Origin: Acidisphaera sp035272265
Lineage (GTDB): Bacteria > Pseudomonadota > Alphaproteobacteria > Acetobacterales > Acetobacteraceae
Length of the DNA: 13,366 bases
Assembly (NCBI GenBank): GCA_035272265.1
Contig: DATEQV010000177.1
Span: forward strand, 1 to 13,366
Direction: 5' to 3'
Shown here: piece after piece, positions 1-6,557 of the stretch
Layout: the number at the start of each line of letters is the position of its first letter
Position numbering within the stretch: the first letter of the stretch is position 1
Program-made: the position numbers and the translations under genes
The notes under the pieces: generated by a model
Databases searched by the model: none
What the model was told of the DNA's origin: nothing
The model's input: only the letters and a program-made list of their open reading frames with translations

Positions 1-890
1 TCAGTCTGGTCGTCACCGGCGCGATCCTCGTGCTGGTGCGGCGCGGGCGTTCGCCGGTGCGCGCTGCCGGGCTTGCGGCCTGCGTGCTGCTGGAGGCGGC
101 GTGCCAGTTCGCCGCGCCGATGCTGACGGCGCCGAGGTCGCAGACGATCGACCTGAGCGCGGTCGATTTCCTGCGCGCGCATCTCGGGCTGCAGCGGTTC
201 TATTCGCTCGGTCCGCTGCGGCCGAACTACGGTGCGTTCTGGCAGGTGGCGCAGATCAACCACGATTACCTGCCGGCGCCGTCCGCGTGGCTCGCGCATA
301 TCCGCGCGCAGCTTGATCCCGCCGCGCATCCGATCTGGTTTCGCGGCGACGAGCCGCCGCCCGCGCATGTCGCGGCGTTGAGCGACCACCTCGCCGCGTA
401 CGAGGCGCTGGGCGTGCGCTACGTGGTGGCGCGTCCGGGAGTCGCGCTGGCCGACATCGGTGCGACGATCGTGCACCAGGGGCCGGCCGCGACGGTGTGG
501 GAGCTGCCCGCGGCGCCGTATTTCGAGATCGTTGCCGGAGGGCCGTGTTCGCTGGCGCCGTCCGGACGCGATGAGGTTCGTGCCGATTGCACCGCGCCCG
601 CGACGCTGCTGCGGCGGGAGTTCGCCTATCCCGGCTGGCGTGTGCGCGTGAACGGCGCGCGGGCCGAGCTGGCGGCGCACGACGACCTGTTCGCGTCGGT
701 CGCCCGGCCGGCGGGCGTGTCCGAGGTCGCCTTCCGCTACGCGCCGCCCTGGATCGGCCTCGCGTTCGCGGCCGGCGTGGCGGCGGCGGTCGGCCTCGGC
801 GCCGGCGCGTGGCGGTTGCTCAGGGCAGCCAGTCGGGGATCGTTCGCCGGAAGCGCGGGGGGCCGTGTCCCTGCTTCGCCTCCGCCGTAG
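1..890 (+). CDS. YfhO-like multi-pass membrane protein, C-terminal part (5' end outside window)
   Basis: The frame is open from the first bases of the window (reading S-L-V-V-T-G-A-I-L-V-L-V before the first GTG at 30), so this is the tail of a longer gene and no start is assigned. What is visible is the end of a hydrophobic helix, a second helix (A-C-V-L-L-E-A-A), a soluble region of about 200 residues, and a final membrane helix (W-I-G-L-A-F-A-A-G-V-A-A-A-V-G-L-G) followed by a short polar tail. Phrases such as L-G-V-R-Y-V-V and Y-P-G-W-R-V-R-V-N-G resemble the C-terminal periplasmic domain of YfhO-type proteins, which are multi-TM envelope proteins associated with glycosylation of lipid or teichoic-type polymers in some bacteria. 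The assignment is from these phrases only. The last 71 bases overlap the end of the convergent TrmH-family gene. Confidence 0.6.
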   Translation, partial: SLVVTGAILVLVRRGRSPVRAAGLAACVLLEAACQFAAPMLTAPRSQTIDLSAVDFLRAHLGLQRFYSLGPLRPNYGAFWQVAQINHDYLPAPSAWLAHIRAQLDPAAHPIWFRGDEPPPAHVAALSDHLAAYEALGVRYVVARPGVALADIGATIVHQGPAATVWELPAAPYFEIVAGGPCSLAPSGRDEVRADCTAPATLLRREFAYPGWRVRVNGARAELAAHDDLFASVARPAGVSEVAFRYAPPWIGLAFAAGVAAAVGLGAGAWRLLRAASRGSFAGSAGGRVPASPPP

Positions 891-1413
891 CGTCCGGGCC
901 GCCGCTCGCGACGGGGCGGTCCGCAAAGCGGCCGTGCTGGAGCAGCCGGTCGTACAGCACCAGCGCGCCGGCCACCGCCAGATTGAGCGCGAACCGCGTG
1001 GGGATCCGCACGACGTGGCGGCAGCGGGCAAGCAGCTCGGGGGAGAGGTGCGAGCGCTCCGGGCCGAGCACGTAGGCGGCGTTCAGCGGATGGCGGAACG
1101 AGGGCAGGTCGATCGCCTCGTCGAGCAGCTCGACGCCGACCAGGACGCAGCGCTGCGGCAGCGCGACCGAGGCGACGTCGGCGAAGCGCCATAGCGGCAC
1201 GTGTGCGGGGGTGTCGGTGGTGTCGGCCAGCCGGCCGGCGCGGGAGTCGAAGCCGGCGCCGATGGTGAAGCAGAACGCCGCGCCGAAGGCGTGCGCCGTG
1301 CGCAGCAGGGCGCCGACATTGGCCGATTTCGACACGCCTTCGACGCCCAGGCCGAAATAGCCGCGGACATGCGGGTGGGCGGCCGGCGCGCGAGGTTCGG
1401 TGGCCTCGGTCAT
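820..1413 (-). CDS. TrmH/SpoU-family RNA 2'-O-ribose methyltransferase
   Basis: A 197-residue protein of the SPOUT superfamily, expected to methylate a ribose 2'-OH in tRNA or rRNA with SAM bound in a trefoil knot. All three family motifs are visible: motif 1 S-A-N-V-G-A-L-L-R-T-A (about 30-40, with N32 and R38), motif 2 V-L-G-P-E-R-S-H-L-S (115-124, E119), and motif 3 I-P-T-R-F-A-L-N-L-A-V-A-G-A (137-150, N144). The usual 'SLNVS' of motif 3 reads 'ALNLA' here. A tail of about 35 residues after the knot is rich in Pro, Arg and Gly and is not part of the core fold. The tail's coding sequence lies across the convergent membrane-protein gene. The ATG at 1413 is 24 bp from the divergent methyltransferase start, so the promoter must lie in or next to that gene. 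The substrate position cannot be told from sequence. Confidence 0.88.
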   Translation of the reverse strand: MTEATEPRAPAAHPHVRGYFGLGVEGVSKSANVGALLRTAHAFGAAFCFTIGAGFDSRAGRLADTTDTPAHVPLWRFADVASVALPQRCVLVGVELLDEAIDLPSFRHPLNAAYVLGPERSHLSPELLARCRHVVRIPTRFALNLAVAGALVLYDRLLQHGRFADRPVASGGPDATAEAKQGHGPPRFRRTIPDWLP

Positions 1414-1437
1414 GGCGACCGTCTATGCCTTGCCGCC

Positions 1438-2691
1438 ATGACCGACGCCAAGGACGCGCTGCTGGCGCAGCAATACGAGGCCTACCCGTATCCGAAGCGG
1501 GACCCCCGCGACGAGGCCAAGCGCCTGGTCGTGGGCAGCCCCGGCCATCTGCGCGAGGTCGATCACTGGGTGTTTGGCGCGAAGCGGCCCGCCGGGCGTC
1601 CGCTGCGCGCGCTGATCGCCGGCGGCGGCACCGGGGACGCGACCATCATGCTGGCCCAGCAGCTCGCCGACGCCGGCAGGCCGGGGACGGTCACGTGGCT
1701 CGACCGTTCGGCGGCGGCGCTGGAGGTCGCGCGCGGCCGTGCCGCCGCACGCGGCCTGACCAACATCGTCTGGGAGCAGCGCAGCCTGCTCGACCTGCCG
1801 GGCAGCGGGCTCGGTCCGTTCGACTACATCGACTGCTGCGGCGTGCTGCACCACCTGCCGGATCCGGCGGCGGGGCTGCGCGCGCTGGTGTCGGTGCTGG
1901 CGCCGGGCGGCGGGCTCGGGCTGATGCTGTATGCGCCGCATGGGCGGACGGGCGTCTACATGCTGCAGGACGCGCTGCGGCTGCTCGCACCGCTGACCGA
2001 TCCGCCGCCGGCGCGCCTGGAGGTGGCGAAGCGCGTGATGCGCCATCTGCCGCAGAGCGCGTGGCTCCGTTTCAATCGCAACTTCGCCGATCACATCACC
2101 GGCGGCGACGCGGGGCTGTACGACCTGCTGCTCAATCCGCGCGACGTGCCGTTCTCGGTGCCGGCGATGGACGCGCTGCTGGCCGGCGCGGGGCTGCGCG
2201 TGACGTGCTGGGTCGAGCCGATGCGCTACGATCCGGCGACGTGGCTGCCCGATCCGAAGCTGCGCGAGCGGGCGGCCGCACTCGATCCGGTGTCGCAGGC
2301 GGCGCTGGCGGAGGGGCTGACCGGAAACATGAGCACGCACGCCGTGTATGCCGTGCGCGCGGACGCGGCGTGGTCGTGCGCCGATCCGCTGGCGGACGAC
2401 GTGGTGCCGGTCGGGCGCGAGACGTCGGCGGCGGAGATCGCGTCGCGCATCCGGCCGGACGGCACGCTGGTGTTCATGTTCGACGGCCTGCCGGCGACGA
2501 TCGCCCTGCCGGCGGTGGCGAAGGCGATCCTGCAGCTGATCGACGGCAAGCGCAGCGTGGCCGAGATCCGCGCCATGATGGCCGAGCGCGGGGCGCCGAC
2601 GGCGGGCTTCGACCGGGCCTGGGCGAGCACATGGACCGCGCTGAACCGCGTCAACCGGCTGTTGCTCGCGCCGCCGCCCCAGGGGGAATAA
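1438..2691 (+). CDS. Class I SAM-dependent methyltransferase with PqqD-like C-terminal domain
   Basis: A 417-residue protein. The N-terminus carries Q-Q-Y-E-A-Y-P-Y-P, a lead-in common in a family of uncharacterised methyltransferases. The Rossmann SAM-binding motif I is A-G-G-G-T-G-D-A-T-I at 61-70, an acidic residue (D89) ends strand 2 for the ribose, and G-V-L-H-H-L-P-D-P lies at 135-143. The region from about 350 contains I-L-Q-L-I-D-G-K-R-S-V-A-E-I (364-377), which looks like the winged-helix signature of PqqD-type peptide-binding domains; this second part is a resemblance only. The frame is open further upstream to 1201, but that stretch lies antisense to the TrmH-family gene. The ATG at 1438 starts the conserved homology, so I chose it. 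No strong Shine-Dalgarno sequence is seen. The gene is followed at 24 bp by the ydcF-like gene, suggesting an operon. Substrate unknown. Confidence 0.82.
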   Translation: MTDAKDALLAQQYEAYPYPKRDPRDEAKRLVVGSPGHLREVDHWVFGAKRPAGRPLRALIAGGGTGDATIMLAQQLADAGRPGTVTWLDRSAAALEVARGRAAARGLTNIVWEQRSLLDLPGSGLGPFDYIDCCGVLHHLPDPAAGLRALVSVLAPGGGLGLMLYAPHGRTGVYMLQDALRLLAPLTDPPPARLEVAKRVMRHLPQSAWLRFNRNFADHITGGDAGLYDLLLNPRDVPFSVPAMDALLAGAGLRVTCWVEPMRYDPATWLPDPKLRERAAALDPVSQAALAEGLTGNMSTHAVYAVRADAAWSCADPLADDVVPVGRETSAAEIASRIRPDGTLVFMFDGLPATIALPAVAKAILQLIDGKRSVAEIRAMMAERGAPTAGFDRAWASTWTALNRVNRLLLAPPPQGE

Positions 2692-2714
2692 GGCTTCGGG
2701 AATAAGCCTTCGGG
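2687..2714 (+). repeat. 14-nt tandem repeat with internal hairpin at gene junction
   Basis: Two copies, AATAAGGCTTCGGG (2687-2700) and AATAAGCCTTCGGG (2701-2714), differ at one base. A third partial copy, AATGAG, starts at 2715. The first copy contains the methyltransferase stop codon TAA, and the partial third copy contains the ATG of the next gene. The single difference makes AAGGCTT (2690-2696) and AAGCCTT (2704-2710) complementary, giving a 7-bp stem with a 7-nt loop (CGGGAAT). Confidence 0.8.
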
Positions 2715-2715
2715 A

Positions 2716-3222
2716 ATGAGCGTCGCCATCGTGATCTTCGGCGCCGCCGTGCGCCCCGACGGCTCGCCGAGCAACACGCTGCGCCGCCGCGTGGAATCCG
2801 CCGCCGTGTTCGGCCTGCGCCAGCCGGACGCGCTGTTCGTGCCGACGGGCGGGGTCGGCCGGTATGGGCCGCCGGAAGCCGAGGTGATGGGGCGTCTGCT
2901 GGAGGATTTCGGCGTTTCTTCCGCGCGCATCCTGTTGGAGACGACCGGACGGGACACGCTGAGTTCGGTGCGCGCGGTGGCGCGTCTGCTGCGTGCGCGC
3001 GGCCATGCCGGGCCGGTGTATGCGGCGACCAGCGCCTACCACCTGCCGCGCTGCGTGCTGCTGCTGCGGCTGATCGGACTGCAGGCTCGCGCCTGCCCGC
3101 CGCCGGCCGTTCCTGCCGCAAGCTCGATCCCGCGCCGGTGGTACTGGCGGCTGCGGGAGGTCCCGGCGGTGCCGTTCGACGCGCTGGTGCTGCTCGGGCT
3201 GCGGGTGATCGGGAAGGCGTGA
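2716..3222 (+). CDS. YdcF-family (DUF218/ElyC-SanA-YdcF) protein
   Basis: A 168-residue Rossmann-like protein of the YdcF/SanA/ElyC family, whose members are linked to envelope and peptidoglycan-related functions; their biochemical reaction is poorly defined. Visible family marks are the N-terminal strand V-A-I-V-I-F-G-A-A (3-11), P-T-G-G-V-G (43-48), the acidic E54 in P-E-A-E-V-M, the I-L-L-E-T-T-G-R-D-T stretch (72-81), and the S-A-Y-H-L-P-R signature (106-112). There is no signal peptide or N-terminal membrane anchor, so this is the short soluble form. The ATG at 2716 lies inside a degenerate third copy of the 14-nt repeat that bridges it to the methyltransferase. No good ribosome binding site is visible, so expression may depend on translation of the gene before it. 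It ends 12 bp from the convergent vapC stop. Confidence 0.85.
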   Translation: MSVAIVIFGAAVRPDGSPSNTLRRRVESAAVFGLRQPDALFVPTGGVGRYGPPEAEVMGRLLEDFGVSSARILLETTGRDTLSSVRAVARLLRARGHAGPVYAATSAYHLPRCVLLLRLIGLQARACPPPAVPAASSIPRRWYWRLREVPAVPFDALVLLGLRVIGKA

Positions 3223-3234
3223 CGGCCTGGGGCG

Positions 3235-3636
3235 CTAAGCGTCCCAGTCCTCGCAGCGCAGTCCGTCCACTCGGGAGAACTCACCCAGGTTGCCGGTCAC
3301 CAGCGTAAGACCGTGGCTGCGCGCGTGTCCGGCGATCAACACATCATACGCACCGATCATCTGGCCACGCCGCTCGAGCGTCGCGCGAATGTCCGCCGCG
3401 TGCGCCGCAGCGTCGGCATCGAACTCAATTACATCGAGCCGTGCGGTGAAGCGTTCTACCTCGCGCCGATTCTCGGCCGGCCGCGCTGATTTCCCCGCGC
3501 CGTGAAGGAGTTCCGTCAGCACGATCGCCGAGATGCAAAGCCCGCTCGCTTCCTTGTCGAAGCGCTTGCGCAATCCTTGCGGACGGAACCGCAACACGCG
3601 GATGCACACGTTGGTGTCGAGCATGTAGCGCAGCAT
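3235..3636 (-). CDS. vapC: VapC-type PIN-domain ribonuclease toxin
   Basis: A 133-residue PIN-domain protein, the toxin of a type II VapBC module. VapC proteins are Mg/Mn-dependent endoribonucleases that usually cleave tRNA or rRNA and are held inactive by VapB. The acidic active-site residues are in place: D7 in Y-M-L-D-T-N, E42 in V-L-T-E-L-L, and D98 in G-A-Y-D-V-L-I-A, followed by T-G-N-L-G-E-F (114-120), where Asn takes the fourth position, as is usual for this subgroup. The length matches the family. The start is 6 bp after the vapB stop codon on the same strand, so the two are co-transcribed. The first ATG (3636) or the second (codon 5) could be used. The gene ends convergently with ydcF. 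Confidence 0.92.
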   Translation of the reverse strand: MLRYMLDTNVCIRVLRFRPQGLRKRFDKEASGLCISAIVLTELLHGAGKSARPAENRREVERFTARLDVIEFDADAAAHAADIRATLERRGQMIGAYDVLIAGHARSHGLTLVTGNLGEFSRVDGLRCEDWDA

Positions 3637-3642
3637 GTGGCG

Positions 3643-3864
3643 CTACAGCTTGTCGCGCTCCTGTGGCGGAGGTTGGTCCCGCTCGCCGATATCGATGCCG
3701 GGTGAGTCGAAGAAGTCGTCCCAGGTCGCGTCCGCGGGCACGATGACGCGTCGTGGGCCGTCGCGCAGGATCACAACCTCCTTCACGCCTTCCGGGAAGG
3801 CGACGTCCTTGGGCAGCCGCACGGCCTGGGAGCGGTTGCTGCGGAAGAGAGTTGTCCGGGTCAC
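3643..3864 (-). CDS. vapB: VapB antitoxin (AbrB/SpoVT-like DNA-binding)
   Basis: A 73-residue antitoxin, partner of the VapC encoded just downstream. The N-terminal half, with R-S-N-R-S-Q-A-V-R-L-P-K (8-19), is the swapped-hairpin AbrB-type DNA-binding domain. The C-terminal W-D-D-F-F-D-S-P (48-55) is the usual toxin-neutralising tail. The frame extends upstream through ATG codons, but I chose the GTG at 3864 for two reasons: AGGAG precedes it by 6 nt on the minus strand, and the conserved domain starts immediately after it. The longer forms would translate through the operator-like dyad at 3882-3898. As in other VapBC systems, the VapB-VapC complex is expected to repress its own promoter through that site. 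Confidence 0.88.
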   Translation of the reverse strand: MTRTTLFRSNRSQAVRLPKDVAFPEGVKEVVILRDGPRRVIVPADATWDDFFDSPGIDIGERDQPPPQERDKL

Positions 3865-3879
3865 GGTAAGCTCCTGAGG

Positions 3880-3898
3880 GGATATCCAAGCTGGATAT
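3880..3898 (-). promoter_or_regulatory. Candidate vapBC operator (inverted repeat)
   Basis: ATATCC (3882-3887) and GGATAT (3893-3898) form a perfect 6-bp inverted repeat with a 5-bp spacer (AAGCT), 18 bp upstream of the vapB start. The left arm is itself inside the palindrome GGATATCC (3880-3887). Position and form fit an AbrB-type antitoxin dimer site. The operator role is inferred from position. Confidence 0.55.
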
Positions 3899-4019
3899 AC
3901 CATGCCGGGGTTTCGAGGCGAACGGTCATTCGTGGAGATTCCTCGGCAACCGGCGGAGCGTATTGGCCCGTGACTCGCCCCATTGTCATCCCCACACCTA
4001 GTCAGCCGGGGAGGCCGCC

Positions 4020-5084
4020 ATGCCGCTCGATGCCACCGCCAAGCCGTACCACACCGACGACGCCCGCTACGAGGCGGTCCGCACACGCGACCGCGCCGCC
4101 GACGGGCGCTTCTGGGTCGGCGTTCACACCACGGGCGTGTATTGCCGGCCGCACTGCGCCTCGCGCACGCCGCTGCGGCGCAACGTCAGGTTCTACGACT
4201 CGATCGAGGCGGCAAGGGCCGCCGGGCTGCGGGCCTGCAAGCGCTGCCGGCCGGACGAGCAGGACCGCAACGCCACACTCGCTGCCGACGCCGCACGAAC
4301 GATCGAAGCGGCGCTGGAAGCGGGCGAGCCCGCGCCGTCGCTTGCCGACCTGGCGGAGCGGGCCGGGCTCAGCCGGTTCCACCTGCACCGGGTGTTCAAG
4401 GCGGCGACCGGGCTGACGCCGGCCGCCTATGCCGCCGCCGCCCGCGCGCGGCGGATGCGCGACGCACTGCCGCAGGCGGCGTCGGTCACGCACGCGATCT
4501 ACGACGCCGGCTACAGCTCTAACGGCCGGTTCTACGAGTCCGGCGCGCTGGGGATGACGCCGTCGGCGTTCCGCGCGGGCGGGGCGGGCGAGACGATTCG
4601 CTTCGCCGTCTATGCCTCCTCGCTCGGGCCGGTGCTGACGGCGGCCACCACGAAAGGCGTGTGCGCGATCATCCTCGGCGACGATCCCGACGCGATGGTG
4701 CACGAACTGCAGGACCGCTTCCCGCGCGCCACGCTCGACGGCGCCGATCCCGCGTTCGAGCAGCTCGTCGGCCGTGTCGTCGCCGTGATCGAGCATCCGG
4801 GCAGCAACGCCGACCTGCCGCTCGACGTGCGCGGCACCGCGTTCCAGCAGCGCGTGTGGCAGGCGCTGCGCGCGATCCCGCCGGGCCGCACCGCGACCTA
4901 TGCCGAGATCGCCACAGCGGTCGGCGCGCCGGAGGCGGTGCGCGCGGTTGCCAATGCGTGCGGCGCCAATCCGGTCGCCGTCGCCATCCCGTGCCACCGC
5001 GTGGTGCGCACCGATGGCGGGCTCGGCGGCTACCGGTGGGGCATCGAGCGCAAGCGGGCGCTGCTCGCGCGCGAGACGGCATGA
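4020..5084 (+). CDS. ada: Bifunctional Ada: alkylation-response transcription activator / O6-methylguanine-DNA methyltransferase
   Basis: A 354-residue protein with the full Ada layout. Residues 1-90 are the zinc-binding phosphotriester-repair domain with four cysteines, C42 and C46 (Y-C-R-P-H-C) and C73 and C76 (C-K-R-C); C42 corresponds to the methyl-accepting Cys38 of the E. coli protein. Residues about 95-185 form an AraC-type helix-turn-helix domain (L-A-E-R-A-G-L-S-R-F-H-L-H-R-V-F, 111-126). Residues about 190-354 form the O6-methylguanine methyltransferase with the catalytic P-C-H-R-V (324-328, C325). Transfer of a methyl group to the N-domain Cys is known to turn Ada into an activator of repair genes. 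The ATG at 4020 follows GGGGAGG at good spacing. The last codon overlaps the ATG of the next gene (ATGA), so the two are translationally coupled. Confidence 0.96.
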   Translation: MPLDATAKPYHTDDARYEAVRTRDRAADGRFWVGVHTTGVYCRPHCASRTPLRRNVRFYDSIEAARAAGLRACKRCRPDEQDRNATLAADAARTIEAALEAGEPAPSLADLAERAGLSRFHLHRVFKAATGLTPAAYAAAARARRMRDALPQAASVTHAIYDAGYSSNGRFYESGALGMTPSAFRAGGAGETIRFAVYASSLGPVLTAATTKGVCAIILGDDPDAMVHELQDRFPRATLDGADPAFEQLVGRVVAVIEHPGSNADLPLDVRGTAFQQRVWQALRAIPPGRTATYAEIATAVGAPEAVRAVANACGANPVAVAIPCHRVVRTDGGLGGYRWGIERKRALLARETA

Positions 5085-5776
5085 GCCGCCGCGAACTCGA
5101 CTGGCGCAGGATCGAGTCGGAGCTCGATGCGTACGGCGCCGCGGAACTGGGCACGCTGCTGAGTGCCGACGAGTGCGCCGGCTTCGCCGCGCGCTTCGAC
5201 GACGACGCGGTGTTCCGCAGCACCGTCGTGATGGCGCGGCACGGGTTCGGGCGGGGCGTCTATCGCTACTTCGCCGACCCGCTGCCGCACGCGATCGTGT
5301 CGCTGCGCACCGCGCTGTACGCGCGGCTCGCGCCGGTCGCCAACCGCTGGCACGAGGCGCTCGGCGATCCGGTGCGCTTTCCGCCGGCGCACGCGGCGTT
5401 CCTCGATCGCTGCCACGCGGCCGGGCAGACGCGGCCGACGCCGCTGCTGCTGCGCTACGGGCCGGGCGACTACAACTGCCTGCACCAGGACCTGTACGGC
5501 GAGCATGTGTTCCCGATCCAGGTCGCGATCCTGCTGTCACGACCGGGCGAGGACTTCGAGGGCGGCGAGTTCGTGCTGACCGAGCAGCGGCCGCGGATGC
5601 AGTCGGTCGCGCAGGTGGTGAAGCTGCGCCAGGGCGAGGCCGTGGCCTTTGCCGTCAGCCGCCGTCCGGTGGCCGGGACGCGCGGCGCTTACCGGGTTGT
5701 GATGCGCCACGGGGTCAGCCGCGTGCGCGCCGGCTTGCGCCACACGCTCGGCATCATTTTCCATGACGCGGCCTGA
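5081..5776 (+). CDS. 2OG-Fe(II) oxygenase, Ada-coupled
   Basis: A 231-residue double-stranded beta-helix oxygenase that would use Fe(II), O2 and 2-oxoglutarate. The iron ligands are readable as H135-Q-D137 (C-L-H-Q-D-L-Y) and H210 (M-R-H-G-V-S), and R220 ten residues later is the likely 2OG carboxylate ligand (L-R-H-T-L-G-I-I-F-H). The strand P-I-Q-V-A-I-L-L-S with F-E-G-G-E-F-V-L follows the HxD motif, as in prolyl-hydroxylase-like and related oxygenases. It is not a standard AlkB by motif: I do not see the AlkB nucleotide-recognition lid or its RxxxxxR spacing. The ATG overlaps the ada stop codon (ATGA, 5081-5084), which ties expression to Ada. I infer a role in alkylation damage, perhaps on DNA, RNA or protein; the substrate is not known to me. 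Confidence 0.85.
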   Translation: MSRRELDWRRIESELDAYGAAELGTLLSADECAGFAARFDDDAVFRSTVVMARHGFGRGVYRYFADPLPHAIVSLRTALYARLAPVANRWHEALGDPVRFPPAHAAFLDRCHAAGQTRPTPLLLRYGPGDYNCLHQDLYGEHVFPIQVAILLSRPGEDFEGGEFVLTEQRPRMQSVAQVVKLRQGEAVAFAVSRRPVAGTRGAYRVVMRHGVSRVRAGLRHTLGIIFHDAA

Positions 5777-5791
5777 TCGCCGGAGGAGAGG

Positions 5792-6163
5792 ATGTGCGAG
5801 CCGATCGCCTGGACGCCGGATACGCTTCCCTGGGGCGAGCCCGCGCCCGACGGGGTCTGCCGCGCGCCGCTTGAAGGCAATGCGGCCCAGGACGGCGGCG
5901 CCGTCATCTTCGCGGTGAAGATCCCGCGCGGCGCCTGGAGCAAGCCGCACGCGCACAACCAGGATGTCCGCGTGTTCGTCGTCAGCGGCGTCTACCGGCT
6001 CGGCTACGGCGCCGAGTTCACCTCGGACATCGCGCGGGCCTACCCCGCCGGCAGCTACCTGCTCGTCCTCGCCACGATCCGCCACTTCGACGGCGCCGAC
6101 GAGGACGCGGTCGTCTTCGTCAGCACCGGCGGCCCGATCGAGACCCACGCCGCCACGGGCTGA
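5792..6163 (+). CDS. Small single-domain cupin protein
   Basis: A 123-residue protein with a cupin fold signature. The first cupin motif is recognisable as K-P-H-A-H (51-55, H53 and H55) followed by V-F-V-V-S-G (61-66). The canonical glutamate after HxH is not present. The second motif is reduced to Y-P-A-G-S-Y (84-89), with a later H98. Metal binding is therefore likely, but with a non-standard ligand set. The ATG at 5792 has a strong GGAGGAGAG ribosome binding site and lies 15 bp after the 2OG oxygenase stop, so it is probably the third gene of the ada operon. No enzyme activity can be assigned. Members of this broad family are often isomerases, dioxygenases or small-molecule-binding proteins. 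Confidence 0.75.
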   Translation: MCEPIAWTPDTLPWGEPAPDGVCRAPLEGNAAQDGGAVIFAVKIPRGAWSKPHAHNQDVRVFVVSGVYRLGYGAEFTSDIARAYPAGSYLLVLATIRHFDGADEDAVVFVSTGGPIETHAATG

Positions 6164-6168
6164 TCCGG

Positions 6169-6185
6169 CCCCGCATCTGGCGGGG
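6169..6185. terminator. Candidate bidirectional stem-loop between convergent genes
   Basis: CCCCGC (6169-6174) and GCGGGG (6180-6185) form a perfect 6-bp GC stem with a 5-nt loop (ATCTG) in the 27-bp gap between the cupin stop (6163) and the stop of the convergent FYDLN-acid gene (6191). There is no T-run on either strand, so an intrinsic terminator is only plausible. Confidence 0.45.
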
Positions 6186-6190
6186 TTGCG

Positions 6191-6529
6191 TCAGGTTTCC
6201 TCGGGGTCGGCGTCGGTCTCGAGTTCGATGTCGCCGCCGATCGCGTCGGCGTCGTCCTCGAGGTCCGAGGCGTCCTCCAGCACGTCCTCCTCGGCCTCCT
6301 CGGCCTCGGGCAGCTCGGCCTCGATGTCCGCGTCCTCGGCGACCGGCACGGGCTTCTTGGGGCGCTTGTCCTCGGGCGGCAGGTTGCTGCCGCTGCGGCG
6401 CGGGCGCGGCACGTCGGCCGGCTGCTCGGTGCCGCATTTCGGGCAGATCGCCGGCGACTTCATGAGGTCGTAGAACCGCGTGTTGCACGCCACGCAGACG
6501 CGCTTCGTGCCGAGCTCGGCCTTCACCAT
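6191..6529 (-). CDS. FYDLN-acid family (TIGR02300-type) protein
   Basis: A 112-residue protein of the FYDLN-acid family, known to me as a family of unknown function found in Alphaproteobacteria. The N-terminal part is a zinc ribbon with two C-x-x-C knuckles (C12, C15 and C29, C32). The name-giving motif reads F-Y-D-L-M-K-S-P (19-26) instead of the usual F-Y-D-L-N. A basic, Pro-rich linker (about 40-62) is followed by a long Glu/Asp tail from about 64 to the end, which is typical. The ATG at 6529 has AAGGG 6 nt upstream on the minus strand. The gene diverges from aroA, an arrangement common in alphaproteobacterial genomes. The acidic tail gives the repetitive GAG/GAC codon pattern seen at 6200-6330. 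Confidence 0.9.
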   Translation of the reverse strand: MVKAELGTKRVCVACNTRFYDLMKSPAICPKCGTEQPADVPRPRRSGSNLPPEDKRPKKPVPVAEDADIEAELPEAEEAEEDVLEDASDLEDDADAIGGDIELETDADPEET

Positions 6530-6557
6530 CAGCGTCCCTTCGGAGCAGGGGGGAGCA

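Noticed and set aside
1423..3042. Long minus-strand open frame (about 539 codons) antisense to the methyltransferase and ydcF
   Set aside because: Composition is Arg/Gln/His-rich with no recognisable domain; it is a high-GC shadow of two genes with clear family motifs.
3230..3245. GGGCGC / GCGTCCC stem between ydcF and vapC as terminator
   Set aside because: It needs a bulged base, overlaps the vapC stop codon and lacks a T-run; too weak to list as a feature.
3938..3951. Ada-box-like ATT...GCAA upstream of ada
   Set aside because: The expected AAT-N6-GCAA does not match; the first triplet is ATT and the spacing is one base short.
4002..5540. Long minus-strand open frame (about 512 codons) opposite ada and the oxygenase
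   Set aside because: Low-complexity Arg/Ala-rich translation opposite unmistakable Ada motifs; a shadow frame.
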